DNA of 64,000 nucleotides from Pseudomonas rhodesiae (GTDB lineage: Bacteria; Pseudomonadota; Gammaproteobacteria; Pseudomonadales; Pseudomonadaceae). Shown here one piece after another: positions 16,565 through 24,759 of this stretch. The DNA lies in the NCBI RefSeq assembly GCF_007858255.1, contig NZ_VFEU01000020.1, positions 1 to 64,000 on the forward strand. The letters run 5' to 3'. Each line of letters starts with the position of its first letter. Position 1 is the first letter of the stretch. A model generated the notes under the pieces. It saw only the letters and a program-made list of their open reading frames with translations, had not been told where the DNA came from and ran no database searches. The translations under genes and the position numbers were made by a program.

Positions 16565-16801
16565 TTACGCCTGGTGGGCAGTAACGTAGTCGATAGCAGC
16601 TTGAACAGTAGTGATTTTTTCAGCTTCTTCGTCCGGGATTTCGGTCTCGAATTCCTCTTCCAGAGCCATCACCAGCTCAACGGTGTCAAGGGAGTCGGCA
16701 CCCAGGTCTTCAACGAAGGAAGCGCTGTTGGTCACTTCTTCTTCTTTAACACCCAGTTGCTCGGCAACGATTTTCTTGACGCGCTCTTCGATGGTGCTCA
16801 T
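16565..16801 (-). CDS. acpP: Acyl carrier protein
   Basis: The 78-residue acidic carrier protein of fatty acid synthesis. The phosphopantetheine attachment site is S37 in DLGADSLDTVELVMALEEEF. Length and sequence are nearly those of E. coli AcpP. It lies between fabG and fabF and its 193-bp upstream space (16802-16994) is long enough for a separate promoter. The carrier is activated by a phosphopantetheinyl transferase such as PcpS, which is encoded in this same window at 35 kb. Confidence 0.97.
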   Translation of the reverse strand: MSTIEERVKKIVAEQLGVKEEEVTNSASFVEDLGADSLDTVELVMALEEEFETEIPDEEAEKITTVQAAIDYVTAHQA

Positions 16802-16994
16802 ACCTTGTTTTCACTCCTAATGGACAAATTCAGGCAGCTGGCCAGTGGGTAAGTGTATAGAAAGCCTTTTCAGCTTTTCAACTGAAAGCTTCACCCTGTA
16901 CCCCGAACGACCCTCTGCCTATAAATTAAGTTGCAGCTTTATAACGGATTTTAGACAGCTCGTATGACATTTTTTTGAAGCGATCCGTCACAAT

Positions 16995-17738
16995 TTAACT
17001 CATGTACATCCCGCCGTTCACCGGGATTGTAGCCCCAGTCACGTATGCCGCACCGTCAGATGCCAGGAAAGTGACCACATTCGCGATCTCTTGAGCCTGG
17101 CCCAGACGGCCCAGCGGAATCTGCGTCAGCAAGGCTTCACGCTGTGCTTCCGGCAGTTCGCGTGTCATATCGGTGTCGATGAACCCTGGGGCCACCGAGT
17201 TGACCGTAATCGAGCGCGAACCGACTTCACGCGCCAGTGCGCGGCTGAAACCTTCCAGGCCGGCCTTGGCGGCTGCGTAGTTTACTTGGCCTGCGTTGCC
17301 CATGGCACCCACTACGGAGCCAATATTGATAATTCGGCCCCAGCGCGCCTTGGTCATGCCGCGCAAAACGCCCTTGGACAGGCGGAACAGACTGTTCAAG
17401 TTGGTATCGACCACGTCGTACCACTCGTCGTCTTTCATGCGCATCATCAGGTTGTCGCGGGTGATACCGGCGTTGTTTACCAGGATCGACGGGGCGCCGA
17501 ACTGTGCAGTGATCTCGGCCAGTACGGCAGCCACGGACTCATCGCTGGTCACGTTCAGTTCAAGGCCAGTGCCCTGAACGCCGTTTTCCTTCAGGGTCGC
17601 GGCAATACGCTCGGCGCCTGAAGCGGAAGTGGCGGTGCCGATCACGACGGCGCCCTGACGGCCCAGTTCCAGGGCGATCGCCTGACCAATGCCACGGCTT
17701 GCGCCGGTAACCAGTGCAACTTTACCTTGCAGACTCAT
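16995..17738 (-). CDS. fabG: 3-oxoacyl-[ACP] reductase
   Basis: A 247-residue SDR that reduces 3-ketoacyl-ACP with NADPH. TGASRGIG is at 11-18, NNAG near 88-91, and the catalytic set is S141, Y154 and K158. The C terminus VNGGMYMS is typical of FabG. It is 31 bp downstream of fabD in the usual fabD-fabG-acpP order, which separates it from the many FabG-like SDRs, including the one at the start of this window. Confidence 0.96.
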   Translation of the reverse strand: MSLQGKVALVTGASRGIGQAIALELGRQGAVVIGTATSASGAERIAATLKENGVQGTGLELNVTSDESVAAVLAEITAQFGAPSILVNNAGITRDNLMMRMKDDEWYDVVDTNLNSLFRLSKGVLRGMTKARWGRIINIGSVVGAMGNAGQVNYAAAKAGLEGFSRALAREVGSRSITVNSVAPGFIDTDMTRELPEAQREALLTQIPLGRLGQAQEIANVVTFLASDGAAYVTGATIPVNGGMYMS

Positions 17739-17769
17739 GCAGGCTTCTCCTAAGTTCGGAATTCAGGGT

Positions 17770-18708
17770 TCAGGCCAGTGCCGCGCGAGCGGCAGCGAAG
17801 GCATCCGGGGTATTGAGGTTGGATGTCGAGACCCCATCGGCACAGCGCTTGTTCAGGCCAGCCAGGACCTTGCCCGGACCGCACTCAACCAGCTCGGTGG
17901 CGCCGTTGGCGGCCAGGGTCTGGACCGACTCAACCCAACGCACCGGCTTGTAGAGCTGCTCCAGCAGGTCGCGCTTGAGGGTGTCGAGGTCGGCCACTAC
18001 CGCTGCGCTGACGTTCTGTACCAACGGGATCTGCGGCGCCTGCCAGTTGATCGCAGCGATGGACTCGGCAAAACGCTCGGCCGCCGGCCGCATCAGCTCG
18101 CAATGGGACGGCACGCTAACCGGCAACGGCAGCGCACGCTTGGCACCACGCGCCTTGCAACCCTCAATGGCGCGCTCGACGGCGGCCTTGGCACCGGCAA
18201 TCACCACCTGGCCAGGGGAGTTGAAGTTGACAGCGCTGACCACTTCGCCCTGAGCGGCTTCGGCGCAGGCTTCGATCACCACCGCGTCGTCCAGACCCAG
18301 GATAGCGGCCATGCCGCCCTGCCCGGCCGGAACGGCGTCTTGCATCAGTTGACCACGACGCTCGACCAGCTTGACCGCTTCACCCAGGGTCAGGCTACCC
18401 GCCGCGACCAGAGCGCTGTATTCGCCCAAGCTATGACCTGCAACAAACGCTGGACGTGCGCCGCCCTCTGCCAGCCACAAGCGCCACAGGGCAACCGAGG
18501 CAGTCAGGATCGCCGGTTGGGTTTTATCAGTTTGATTGAGTTGCTCTTCCGGCCCCTGCTGGGTCAGTGCCCAGAGGTCGTAACCCAAGGCATCGGAAGC
18601 TTCCTTGAAAGTATCCAGGATCAGCGGGTATTGCGCGCCCAGCTCGGCCAACATGCCGAGGGACTGCGAGCCCTGCCCTGGAAAGACGAATGCGAGGGAT
18701 GTAGACAT
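17770..18708 (-). CDS. fabD: Malonyl-CoA:ACP transacylase
   Basis: A 312-residue acyltransferase that loads malonyl onto ACP. It has FVFPGQGSQ at residues 8-16, the nucleophile S93 in GHSLGEYSAL and the partner H202 in VPSHCELM. It follows plsX by 126 bp and precedes fabG by 31 bp. Confidence 0.96.
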   Translation of the reverse strand: MSTSLAFVFPGQGSQSLGMLAELGAQYPLILDTFKEASDALGYDLWALTQQGPEEQLNQTDKTQPAILTASVALWRLWLAEGGARPAFVAGHSLGEYSALVAAGSLTLGEAVKLVERRGQLMQDAVPAGQGGMAAILGLDDAVVIEACAEAAQGEVVSAVNFNSPGQVVIAGAKAAVERAIEGCKARGAKRALPLPVSVPSHCELMRPAAERFAESIAAINWQAPQIPLVQNVSAAVVADLDTLKRDLLEQLYKPVRWVESVQTLAANGATELVECGPGKVLAGLNKRCADGVSTSNLNTPDAFAAARAALA

Positions 18709-18834
18709 GTAACAAGCCCCTAATGATCTGGTCGTCGGAAATGGGCGCCCCTACGGTGGGAGCGCACGAAACTGACAGATTGGATGGTCAATTGAACTGG
18801 CCGGTCACATTTAAGCATTCCTGGGCCAATTCGC

Positions 18835-19845
18835 CTAAGGCAACAGGTCCTCGAGACGGCCATGCAGGCGTTGGGGCAGGTTTTCCTGGAGCTCGATCAC
18901 CGCGCGGGCAATCGCACTCTGAAAACCTTCCACGCCCGCCGAACCGTGACTTTTCACCACAATGCCCTGCAAGCCTAGAAAACTCGCCCCGTTATGCCGC
19001 GCCGGCGCCAGATCAGCCTGCAGACGACGCATCAATGGCAGCGCCAGAGCACCTACCAGACGCGAGACCAGGCTCTGCCTGAACAACGACTCGATGCGCG
19101 TGGCAATCATGGTCGCCAGGCCTTCGCTGGATTTAAGCAGGATATTGCCCACAAAGCCGTCGCACACCACCACGTCCGCTTCGCCACGATACAAACCGTC
19201 ACCTTCGACGAAGCCGATGTAATTCAAGCCTCGCGCGCCTTGCAACAACGTCGCGGCGAGCTTGACCTGCTGGTTGCCCTTGATGTCTTCGGTGCCGATG
19301 TTCAACAGCGCCACGCGCGGGCGGGCCACGCCCAAGGCTTGCGCCGCCACCGAGCCCATCACAGCGAACTGGAACAGGTGCTCGGCACTGCAATCCACGT
19401 TCGCCCCGAGGTCTAGCAACTGGCAATAGCCTGTCTGCGTGGGAATCGCCGCCACCATGGCCGGCCGGTCGATTCCGGGCAAAGTCTTGAGCACATGCCG
19501 CGACAACGCCATCAAGGCCCCGGTATTGCCGGCGCTGACACAGGCTTGCACCTTGCCGTCGCGCAACAGTTCCAGGGCCACCCGCATCGAAGAGTCAGGT
19601 TTACCGCGCAGGGCCGCCGCCGGCTTTTCATCCATCGTGATGGTTTCGCTGGCCGGCACAATGCTCAGGCGCGCGCGATCCACCGCCGGATGGCTGGCAA
19701 TCAGTTCTTCAAGAAGGGAGGGTTGACCGACAAGGGTCAGGTGCAGCGAGGGTGTTGCAGACAGGCTGGCAACGCAGGCCTGAACAATGCTGCGGGGACC
19801 GAAGTCCCCGCCCATTGCGTCAATCGCGATGACGAGAGCAGACAA
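18835..19845 (-). CDS. plsX: Phosphate acyltransferase
   Basis: A 336-residue enzyme that converts acyl-ACP to acyl-phosphate for phospholipid synthesis. The N terminus (IAIDAMGGDFGP) is diagnostic, and SAGNTGALMAL and VCDGFVGNILLKSSEG are family segments. It lies only 4 bp after rpmF, in the conserved yceD-rpmF-plsX-fab order that ties ribosome and lipid synthesis together. Confidence 0.95.
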   Translation of the reverse strand: MSALVIAIDAMGGDFGPRSIVQACVASLSATPSLHLTLVGQPSLLEELIASHPAVDRARLSIVPASETITMDEKPAAALRGKPDSSMRVALELLRDGKVQACVSAGNTGALMALSRHVLKTLPGIDRPAMVAAIPTQTGYCQLLDLGANVDCSAEHLFQFAVMGSVAAQALGVARPRVALLNIGTEDIKGNQQVKLAATLLQGARGLNYIGFVEGDGLYRGEADVVVCDGFVGNILLKSSEGLATMIATRIESLFRQSLVSRLVGALALPLMRRLQADLAPARHNGASFLGLQGIVVKSHGSAGVEGFQSAIARAVIELQENLPQRLHGRLEDLLP

Positions 19846-19849
19846 GTGA

Positions 19850-20032
19850 TTACTCGTCAGCGCCCTTGTCGATCACTTTACGACCACGGTATACGCCTTC
19901 TGGCGATACGTGGTGACGCAGGTGAACTTCACCAGTGGTCTTTTCCACGGACAGAGTGCTTGCCTCGAGAGCGTCGTGCGAACGGCGCATGTCACGGGCG
20001 GAGCGGGATTTTTTGTTCTGCTGAACAGCCAT
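19850..20032 (-). CDS. rpmF: 50S ribosomal protein L32
   Basis: A 60-residue basic ribosomal protein. The N terminus [22 protein letters not shown] and the segment [19 protein letters not shown] are typical of gammaproteobacterial L32. This version lacks the zinc-binding cysteines of some L32 forms. It sits between yceD and plsX. Confidence 0.97.
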
Positions 20033-20045
20033 AATTGATTAACTC

Positions 20046-20576
20046 CTAAACGTTTGGGTCACGCTTTAACTGCGCCAATACACTGAACGGGTTGGACCGC
20101 GTTACCTCGTCCTCGCTCGGTTCGGGCTCGTCATCGAGGCCCGCCGGCTGCTGGCATTCTTCCGGATGATGAGCAGGCACAATGGGCAAGGCGAGCAGAA
20201 GCTCCTCCTCGATCAGTGCATGCAGATCCAAAGGATCTTCGCCCAGTTCCAGCACGTCATAACCTTTCGGCAACGACTGGGTATTCGCACCCTCCTTCAC
20301 CACGGCGTAACTGCATTCGCTGTGGATCGGCAGGGTGACCAGCTCAAGACAACGCTGGCAAACCATTTTGACTTCGGTGTCGATAAAGCTGTGAATTACC
20401 ACAGATTTACGTTCATCTCGTTCAAAAACGAATTTGGCCTGCACCGTACCGACAGTGTCGGAAAGCGGGTCGCAGAGTCTCTCCAAATCGGCCAGCAGCA
20501 CTTCACCTTGAAGGGAGGTGCCACGATCAGCCAATTTGCGCGGGTCAACGTGAGGTGGAATCGGGTCATTCAACAT
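20046..20576 (-). CDS. yceD: YceD (DUF177) large-ribosomal-RNA accumulation protein
   Basis: A 176-residue acidic protein of the DUF177/YceD family, linked to 23S rRNA accumulation. The single CQRC pair near residues 93-96 and the acidic tail (LDDEPEPSEDEVTRSNPF) are family features. It is first in the rpmF-plsX-fab operon. A TATAAT-like -10 reads on the minus strand just upstream, within the 104-bp divergent space shared with maf. Confidence 0.92.
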   Translation of the reverse strand: MLNDPIPPHVDPRKLADRGTSLQGEVLLADLERLCDPLSDTVGTVQAKFVFERDERKSVVIHSFIDTEVKMVCQRCLELVTLPIHSECSYAVVKEGANTQSLPKGYDVLELGEDPLDLHALIEEELLLALPIVPAHHPEECQQPAGLDDEPEPSEDEVTRSNPFSVLAQLKRDPNV

Positions 20577-20680
20577 AGGCGCAGCATTATAGGGATGCCC
20601 CCGGCCATGTCAAAGGAAATTCGGCCCTGTGCGTCAGCCGGTCACACGCTAGAATCCCGGCCTGCCCTGAGGAGACGCCC

Positions 20681-21259
20681 ATGCTGCCTTTATTACTCGC
20701 ATCCAGCTCGGTTTACCGCCGGCAATTGTTGAACCGCCTGCACCTACCGTTCATCTGCAGCTCTCCGGATATCGATGAAAGCCATCGTCCAAATGAGCTG
20801 GCGGTGGAGCTGGTCAAACGCCTGGCCGAGGAGAAGGCCCGAGCGTTGGCCGCCAGCCATCCCGGGCATTTGATTATCGGCTCGGACCAGGTGGCCGCGC
20901 TCGACGGCCGGGTCATCGGCAAGCCGCATACATTCGAGAACGCCCGCGAGCAGTTGCTGGCGGCAAGCGGCAAGCGTGTCAGCTTTCTTACCGGCCTGGC
21001 ATTGCTCAACAGCGAAACCGGGCGCTGCCAAGTCGACTGCGTGCCTTTTACCGTGCATATGCGCGAGCTGGACATTGAGCGCATCGAGCGCTACCTGCGC
21101 ATCGAGCAACCATTTGACTGCGCGGGCAGCTTCAAAGCTGAAGGCTTGGGCGTGAGCCTGTTCCAGAGCACCGAAGGGCCAGATGCCACCAGCCTCGTCG
21201 GCTTACCCCTGATTCGACTGGTGGACATGCTGCTCAGCGAAGGCGTGCAGGTCCCTTAA
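20681..21259 (+). CDS. Maf-family nucleoside triphosphate pyrophosphatase (YceF type)
   Basis: A 192-residue Maf/Ham1-fold enzyme that hydrolyses non-canonical NTPs. The N terminus LLASSSVYRRQLLNRL is the Maf signature, with IIGSDQVAALDG and GKRVSFLTGLALL further on. The place next to yceD-rpmF and the IDESHRPNE segment match the YceF subgroup, whose reported substrate is 7-methyl-GTP. The gene is divergent from yceD. Confidence 0.92.
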   Translation: MLPLLLASSSVYRRQLLNRLHLPFICSSPDIDESHRPNELAVELVKRLAEEKARALAASHPGHLIIGSDQVAALDGRVIGKPHTFENAREQLLAASGKRVSFLTGLALLNSETGRCQVDCVPFTVHMRELDIERIERYLRIEQPFDCAGSFKAEGLGVSLFQSTEGPDATSLVGLPLIRLVDMLLSEGVQVP

Positions 21260-21277
21260 GAACACCGCAAAACCCAT

Positions 21278-21366
21278 TGTGAGAGGGCGCTTGCTCCTGA
21301 CAGTATTGGATCAGCCAATCTGTCTGTAGCACCCCAGCAATCGGGGGCAAGCCCCTCCCACATTTT
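21278..21366. repeat. REP/REPIN-like intergenic repeat
   Basis: Two imperfect inverted arms (GAGAGGGCGCTTGCTCCTGACAG and AATCGGGGGCAAGCCCCTCCC) flank about 45 bp. The right arm is shared with the repeats at 46.2 and 62.9 kb. It lies between the convergent maf and sppA genes. Confidence 0.75.
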
Positions 21367-21387
21367 GGCTATGTCAGCCTGACTATC

Positions 21388-22371
21388 TCAACGCAACGTC
21401 GGACCTTGGAAGCCCATATAGAGCGCCAGTTTTTCAGCCACGCTGGCGCCGAGCTTCTTGGAAAACCGATCGAATGGCGATTCCTCAACAGTGAAGTCCA
21501 CCAGTTCTTTCTCGCCAATCACATCCCGCGCCACCGAACTGGCACTGCCCAAGCCGTCGATCAAGCCCAACGGCAACGCCTGCTCTCCGGACCAGACCAG
21601 GCCGGAAAACAACTCAGGGTGCTCCTTGTCCTTCAGACGATCGCCTCGGCCCTGCTTGACGCTGGCAATGAACTGGCGATGAGTGGTATCAAGCACGCTC
21701 TGCCAGAACTGCGTTTCATCGGGCTTCTGCGGCTGAAACGGGTCAAGAAACGCTTTGTGCTCACCCGAGGTGTAGGTACGACGCTCCACACCAAGCTTTT
21801 CCATGGTACCGACAAAACCGTAACCGGCCGCCGTCACGCCTATGGAGCCCACCAGACTGGCCTTGTCGGCGTAAATCTGGTCGGCCGCGCTGGCAATGTA
21901 ATAAGCACCGGAGGCGCCAAGATCAGAGATCACCGCGTACAGCTTGATATCCGGATGCAGAGCGCGCAGACGACGAATCTCGTCATACACATAGCCCGAT
22001 TGCACAGGACTGCCGCCCGGGCTGTTGATGCGCAGGATCACGCCCTTGACCTTGGTGTCTTCGAACGCGGCGCGCAGACTGCTGACAATATTGTCGGCAC
22101 TGGCCGGTTCTTTATCGGCAATCACCCCGCGCACTTCGATCAGCGCGGTGTAGTTGGCGCTGCGGGTCGCGCTTTTCTCCATATCCATTAATGGACTGAA
22201 CAGCGCCAGCATGATCAACAAGTAAGTGAAGGTCAGCAGCTTGAAGAAAATCCCCCAGCGCCGCGAGCGACGCTGCTCCTGCACACTGGCCAGCAGGGTT
22301 TTCTCCAGCAGTTTCCAGCTTTTGTCGTCGCTGCTTTCAGCCTTTTCGGGCGCTTTCCACTCGTCACTCAT
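21388..22371 (-). CDS. sppA: S49-family signal peptide peptidase
   Basis: A 327-residue membrane-anchored serine protease (short SppA form) that degrades cleaved signal peptides. One membrane segment lies at about 41-60. The catalytic dyad fits S154 (LGASGAYYIASAAD) and K206 (TSGEHKAFLDPF), 52 residues apart as in B. subtilis SppA. INSPGGS (116-121) is the oxyanion loop. It is 21 bp downstream of the HAD phosphatase gene, and rluC-HAD-sppA form an operon divergent from rne. Confidence 0.92.
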   Translation of the reverse strand: MSDEWKAPEKAESSDDKSWKLLEKTLLASVQEQRRSRRWGIFFKLLTFTYLLIMLALFSPLMDMEKSATRSANYTALIEVRGVIADKEPASADNIVSSLRAAFEDTKVKGVILRINSPGGSPVQSGYVYDEIRRLRALHPDIKLYAVISDLGASGAYYIASAADQIYADKASLVGSIGVTAAGYGFVGTMEKLGVERRTYTSGEHKAFLDPFQPQKPDETQFWQSVLDTTHRQFIASVKQGRGDRLKDKEHPELFSGLVWSGEQALPLGLIDGLGSASSVARDVIGEKELVDFTVEESPFDRFSKKLGASVAEKLALYMGFQGPTLR

Positions 22372-22392
22372 GCCATAAACCCCAGCAAAGAC

Positions 22393-23055
22393 TTATTGAG
22401 CCCGATTGAGCCAGGCGTGCAATTCAGAAAAATGATCGATCGTGACCCTGGGCTCGTACTGCTGCAACGCCTCGGGCGACTGCGCGCCGTAACTGACGGC
22501 CACACTGTCCATACCCGCATTGCGCGCCATCATCAGGTCAAAGGACGCATCCCCCACCATCAACGCCTCACGCGGGGAAACGGCGCAATGGGCCAGAATC
22601 TCCTCCAACATCAGAGGGTGAGGCTTGCTGGCGGTTTCATCGGCTGCGCGGGTGATATCGAAATAATCTTCAAAACCGTGAGCTTTGAGTACCCGATCCA
22701 AACCGCGACGGGCCTTGCCGGTGGCGACAGCCAAGTGGTAGCCGTCGGCACGGAACGCCTCCAGGGATTGGCGCACACCCTCGAACAGAGGCGAAGGTTC
22801 GGCCTCCAGCGCAATGTAGTGATCGGCGTAGTGCTCACGGAATGCGAGCAACTCTTGATCGGCGATCTGCGGATACAAGGTACGAATCGCCTCAGGCAAG
22901 CCCAGGCCGATGATGCCTTTGACCGCCAGGTCGCTGCACAGCTCGAACCCCGAGCGGGTCGAGGCCATGTGCATCGATTCGACGATGCGACCAATGGAGT
23001 TGGCCAGGGTCCCGTCCCAATCGAAAATCAGCAGTTTGTAGTCACGGTGCGACAC
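22393..23055 (-). CDS. HAD-family phosphatase (phosphoglycolate phosphatase-like)
   Basis: A 220-residue HAD-IA hydrolase. Motif I is FDWDGTLANS with the nucleophile D12 and acid/base D14. Motif II is VATGKARRGL and motif IV is MVGDASFDLMMARNAG. The cap inserted after motif I is of the small helical type found in Gph/PpaX-like enzymes. It overlaps rluC by 14 bases. The substrate is unknown; a house-cleaning phosphatase is the usual annotation in this position. Confidence 0.9.
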   Translation of the reverse strand: MSHRDYKLLIFDWDGTLANSIGRIVESMHMASTRSGFELCSDLAVKGIIGLGLPEAIRTLYPQIADQELLAFREHYADHYIALEAEPSPLFEGVRQSLEAFRADGYHLAVATGKARRGLDRVLKAHGFEDYFDITRAADETASKPHPLMLEEILAHCAVSPREALMVGDASFDLMMARNAGMDSVAVSYGAQSPEALQQYEPRVTIDHFSELHAWLNRAQ

Positions 23056-24001
23056 TCAAACGCTCCACGGTCTTGGCCCACATCTCATCAACCGGCGCCT
23101 GCAGCTTGAGCTCACCGCCATCGGGCAACGGCACGGTCAGCATATAGGCGTGAAGGAACAGGCGTTTACCGCCCAGATCGCGAATTTCCTTGGAAAAATC
23201 TTCATCGCCATACTTGGTGTCACCGGCAATGCAGTGACCAGCGTGCAGGGTGTGCACGCGGATCTGGTGGGTACGCCCGGTAACAGGTTTGGCCTCCACC
23301 AGCGTGGCGAAGTCGCCGAAGCGGCGCAGCACCTTGAAAAGAGTCAGCGCCTCTTTGCCCTCCTCGTCCACCTCCACCATGCGCTCGCCAGAGCGCAAGT
23401 TGCTCTTCTGCAACGGCGCTCTAACGCTCTTGATCGAACTGGCCCAGTGGCCCCGCACCAGCGCCATGTAGCGCTTATCCACGCCATCGCCGCGCAGAGC
23501 GGTATGCAGATGACGCAGCATGCTGCGTTTTTTGGCAATCATCAGCAGGCCAGAGGTGTCGCGATCCAGACGGTGCACCAGTTCCAACTCCTTGGCATCC
23601 GGGCGCAACTGACGAAAGGCTTCGATCACGCCGAAATTCAGGCCGCTGCCGCCGTGCACCGCAATGCCGCAGGGCTTGTTGATCACGATCAGCTTGTTGT
23701 CTTCGAAGACGATCGATGCTTCCAGACGCTGAAGCAGGCCTTGTGCCAGCGGCACAGGCTCGTCGCGCTCAGGCACGCGAACCGGCGGCACACGGACGAT
23801 ATCGCCCGCCTGCAATTTATACTCGGGCTTGATCCGCCCCTTGTTCACGCGCACTTCGCCTTTACGCAAGATGCGGTAAATCAAGGTCTTGGGCACGCCT
23901 TTGAGCCTGGCCAGGAGAAAATTGTCGATGCGTTGGCCGGCATATTCCGGCGAGACCTCAAGCAGCTGAACGCTGGGGGTCGGGGGGGCGGTAGTCGTCA
24001 T
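23042..24001 (-). CDS. rluC: 23S rRNA pseudouridine(955/2504/2580) synthase
   Basis: A 319-residue pseudouridine synthase. An N-terminal S4 RNA-binding domain (residues ~22-75) is followed by the catalytic domain with HRLDRDTSG (catalytic D146). It begins divergently from rne, exactly as in E. coli and P. aeruginosa, which supports RluC rather than RluD. Confidence 0.94.
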   Translation of the reverse strand: MTTTAPPTPSVQLLEVSPEYAGQRIDNFLLARLKGVPKTLIYRILRKGEVRVNKGRIKPEYKLQAGDIVRVPPVRVPERDEPVPLAQGLLQRLEASIVFEDNKLIVINKPCGIAVHGGSGLNFGVIEAFRQLRPDAKELELVHRLDRDTSGLLMIAKKRSMLRHLHTALRGDGVDKRYMALVRGHWASSIKSVRAPLQKSNLRSGERMVEVDEEGKEALTLFKVLRRFGDFATLVEAKPVTGRTHQIRVHTLHAGHCIAGDTKYGDEDFSKEIRDLGGKRLFLHAYMLTVPLPDGGELKLQAPVDEMWAKTVERLSVAP

Positions 24002-24030
24002 GGCGGCGATGATAACAATTTTTTATGGAA

Positions 24031-24059
24031 TTGAAGCACTTAATCATTACTGCTATAGT
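24031..24059 (+). promoter_or_regulatory. Sigma-70 promoter of rne
   Basis: TTGAAG, a 17-bp spacer, then TATAGT: a good -35/-10 pair. Transcription would start near 24066, which leaves a leader of almost 700 nt before the rne start codon. Confidence 0.75.
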
Positions 24060-24065
24060 CGCGAA

Positions 24066-24759
24066 CGCCGCCAAAAGCGGCCTGGCCAGAGGACTTGCGG
24101 CAAACTGCCGGCCCTGACCATCGCAATTCATCAGGACGCGAGGCCGTCCTACGGGGCGTTTGCCACCCTGGAAAGCTCAAAATTGTAACAAGCGCAGGTG
24201 ACATGAGGCCTGAAGCGAGTGCCAAAAGCAGAGTGAATACTCGCGTTTGGCGCCGATATTTACGGCCAGTTCACAAAGTGCAGTCAGTTTTGAGCCAGAC
24301 CATGGCGAATGCTTCGGAAACAACGCCTGTTAAGAGCTGAGTGAGAGCGCAGTCGTTTTCATTCAGGCCTGTTTAGCCATGAGCGTGGACTCCCCGTTGG
24401 AGAACACGGTAAATGCCAACCCGCTGCGGATTCTGCGCGCGGCAGCACCCGAATTATCAGGGATACGTGTAGGGTGGAGATGCACAACCGTCGGACCGTG
24501 TAGCACTAGGCTTATATTTAGACGCTTCATCTCGTCCACAGTCGCCGGTTGATTCCTCCTCCTGACCTTAGCTTTTGTTGAAGCGGTGCCTTTGTCACCG
24601 CCGCTAACAAGCAGGACGCGTCCGTCGCGACTCCCGCCCAATTGGCAGGTTTTGCTGGACACTGGAGTGGCCAACCACTCTTGACGCACCTGACACCGAC
24701 CGTGAGAAGTCGTGTGTGCCGAACGCCGTTTCCGGCAGCCCGGAAACCGACGGTACAAC
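24066..24759 (+). promoter_or_regulatory. Long 5' leader of rne mRNA (possible rne-II element)
   Basis: About 690 nt between the promoter and the RNase E start codon hold no convincing gene. The sequence has many possible stems and is much longer than needed for initiation. In E. coli the rne leader is an RNase E target through which the enzyme limits its own synthesis. A structured 'rne-II' element has been described upstream of rne in Pseudomonas, as I recall. I did not fold or align this leader, so the assignment rests on position and length. Confidence 0.6.
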
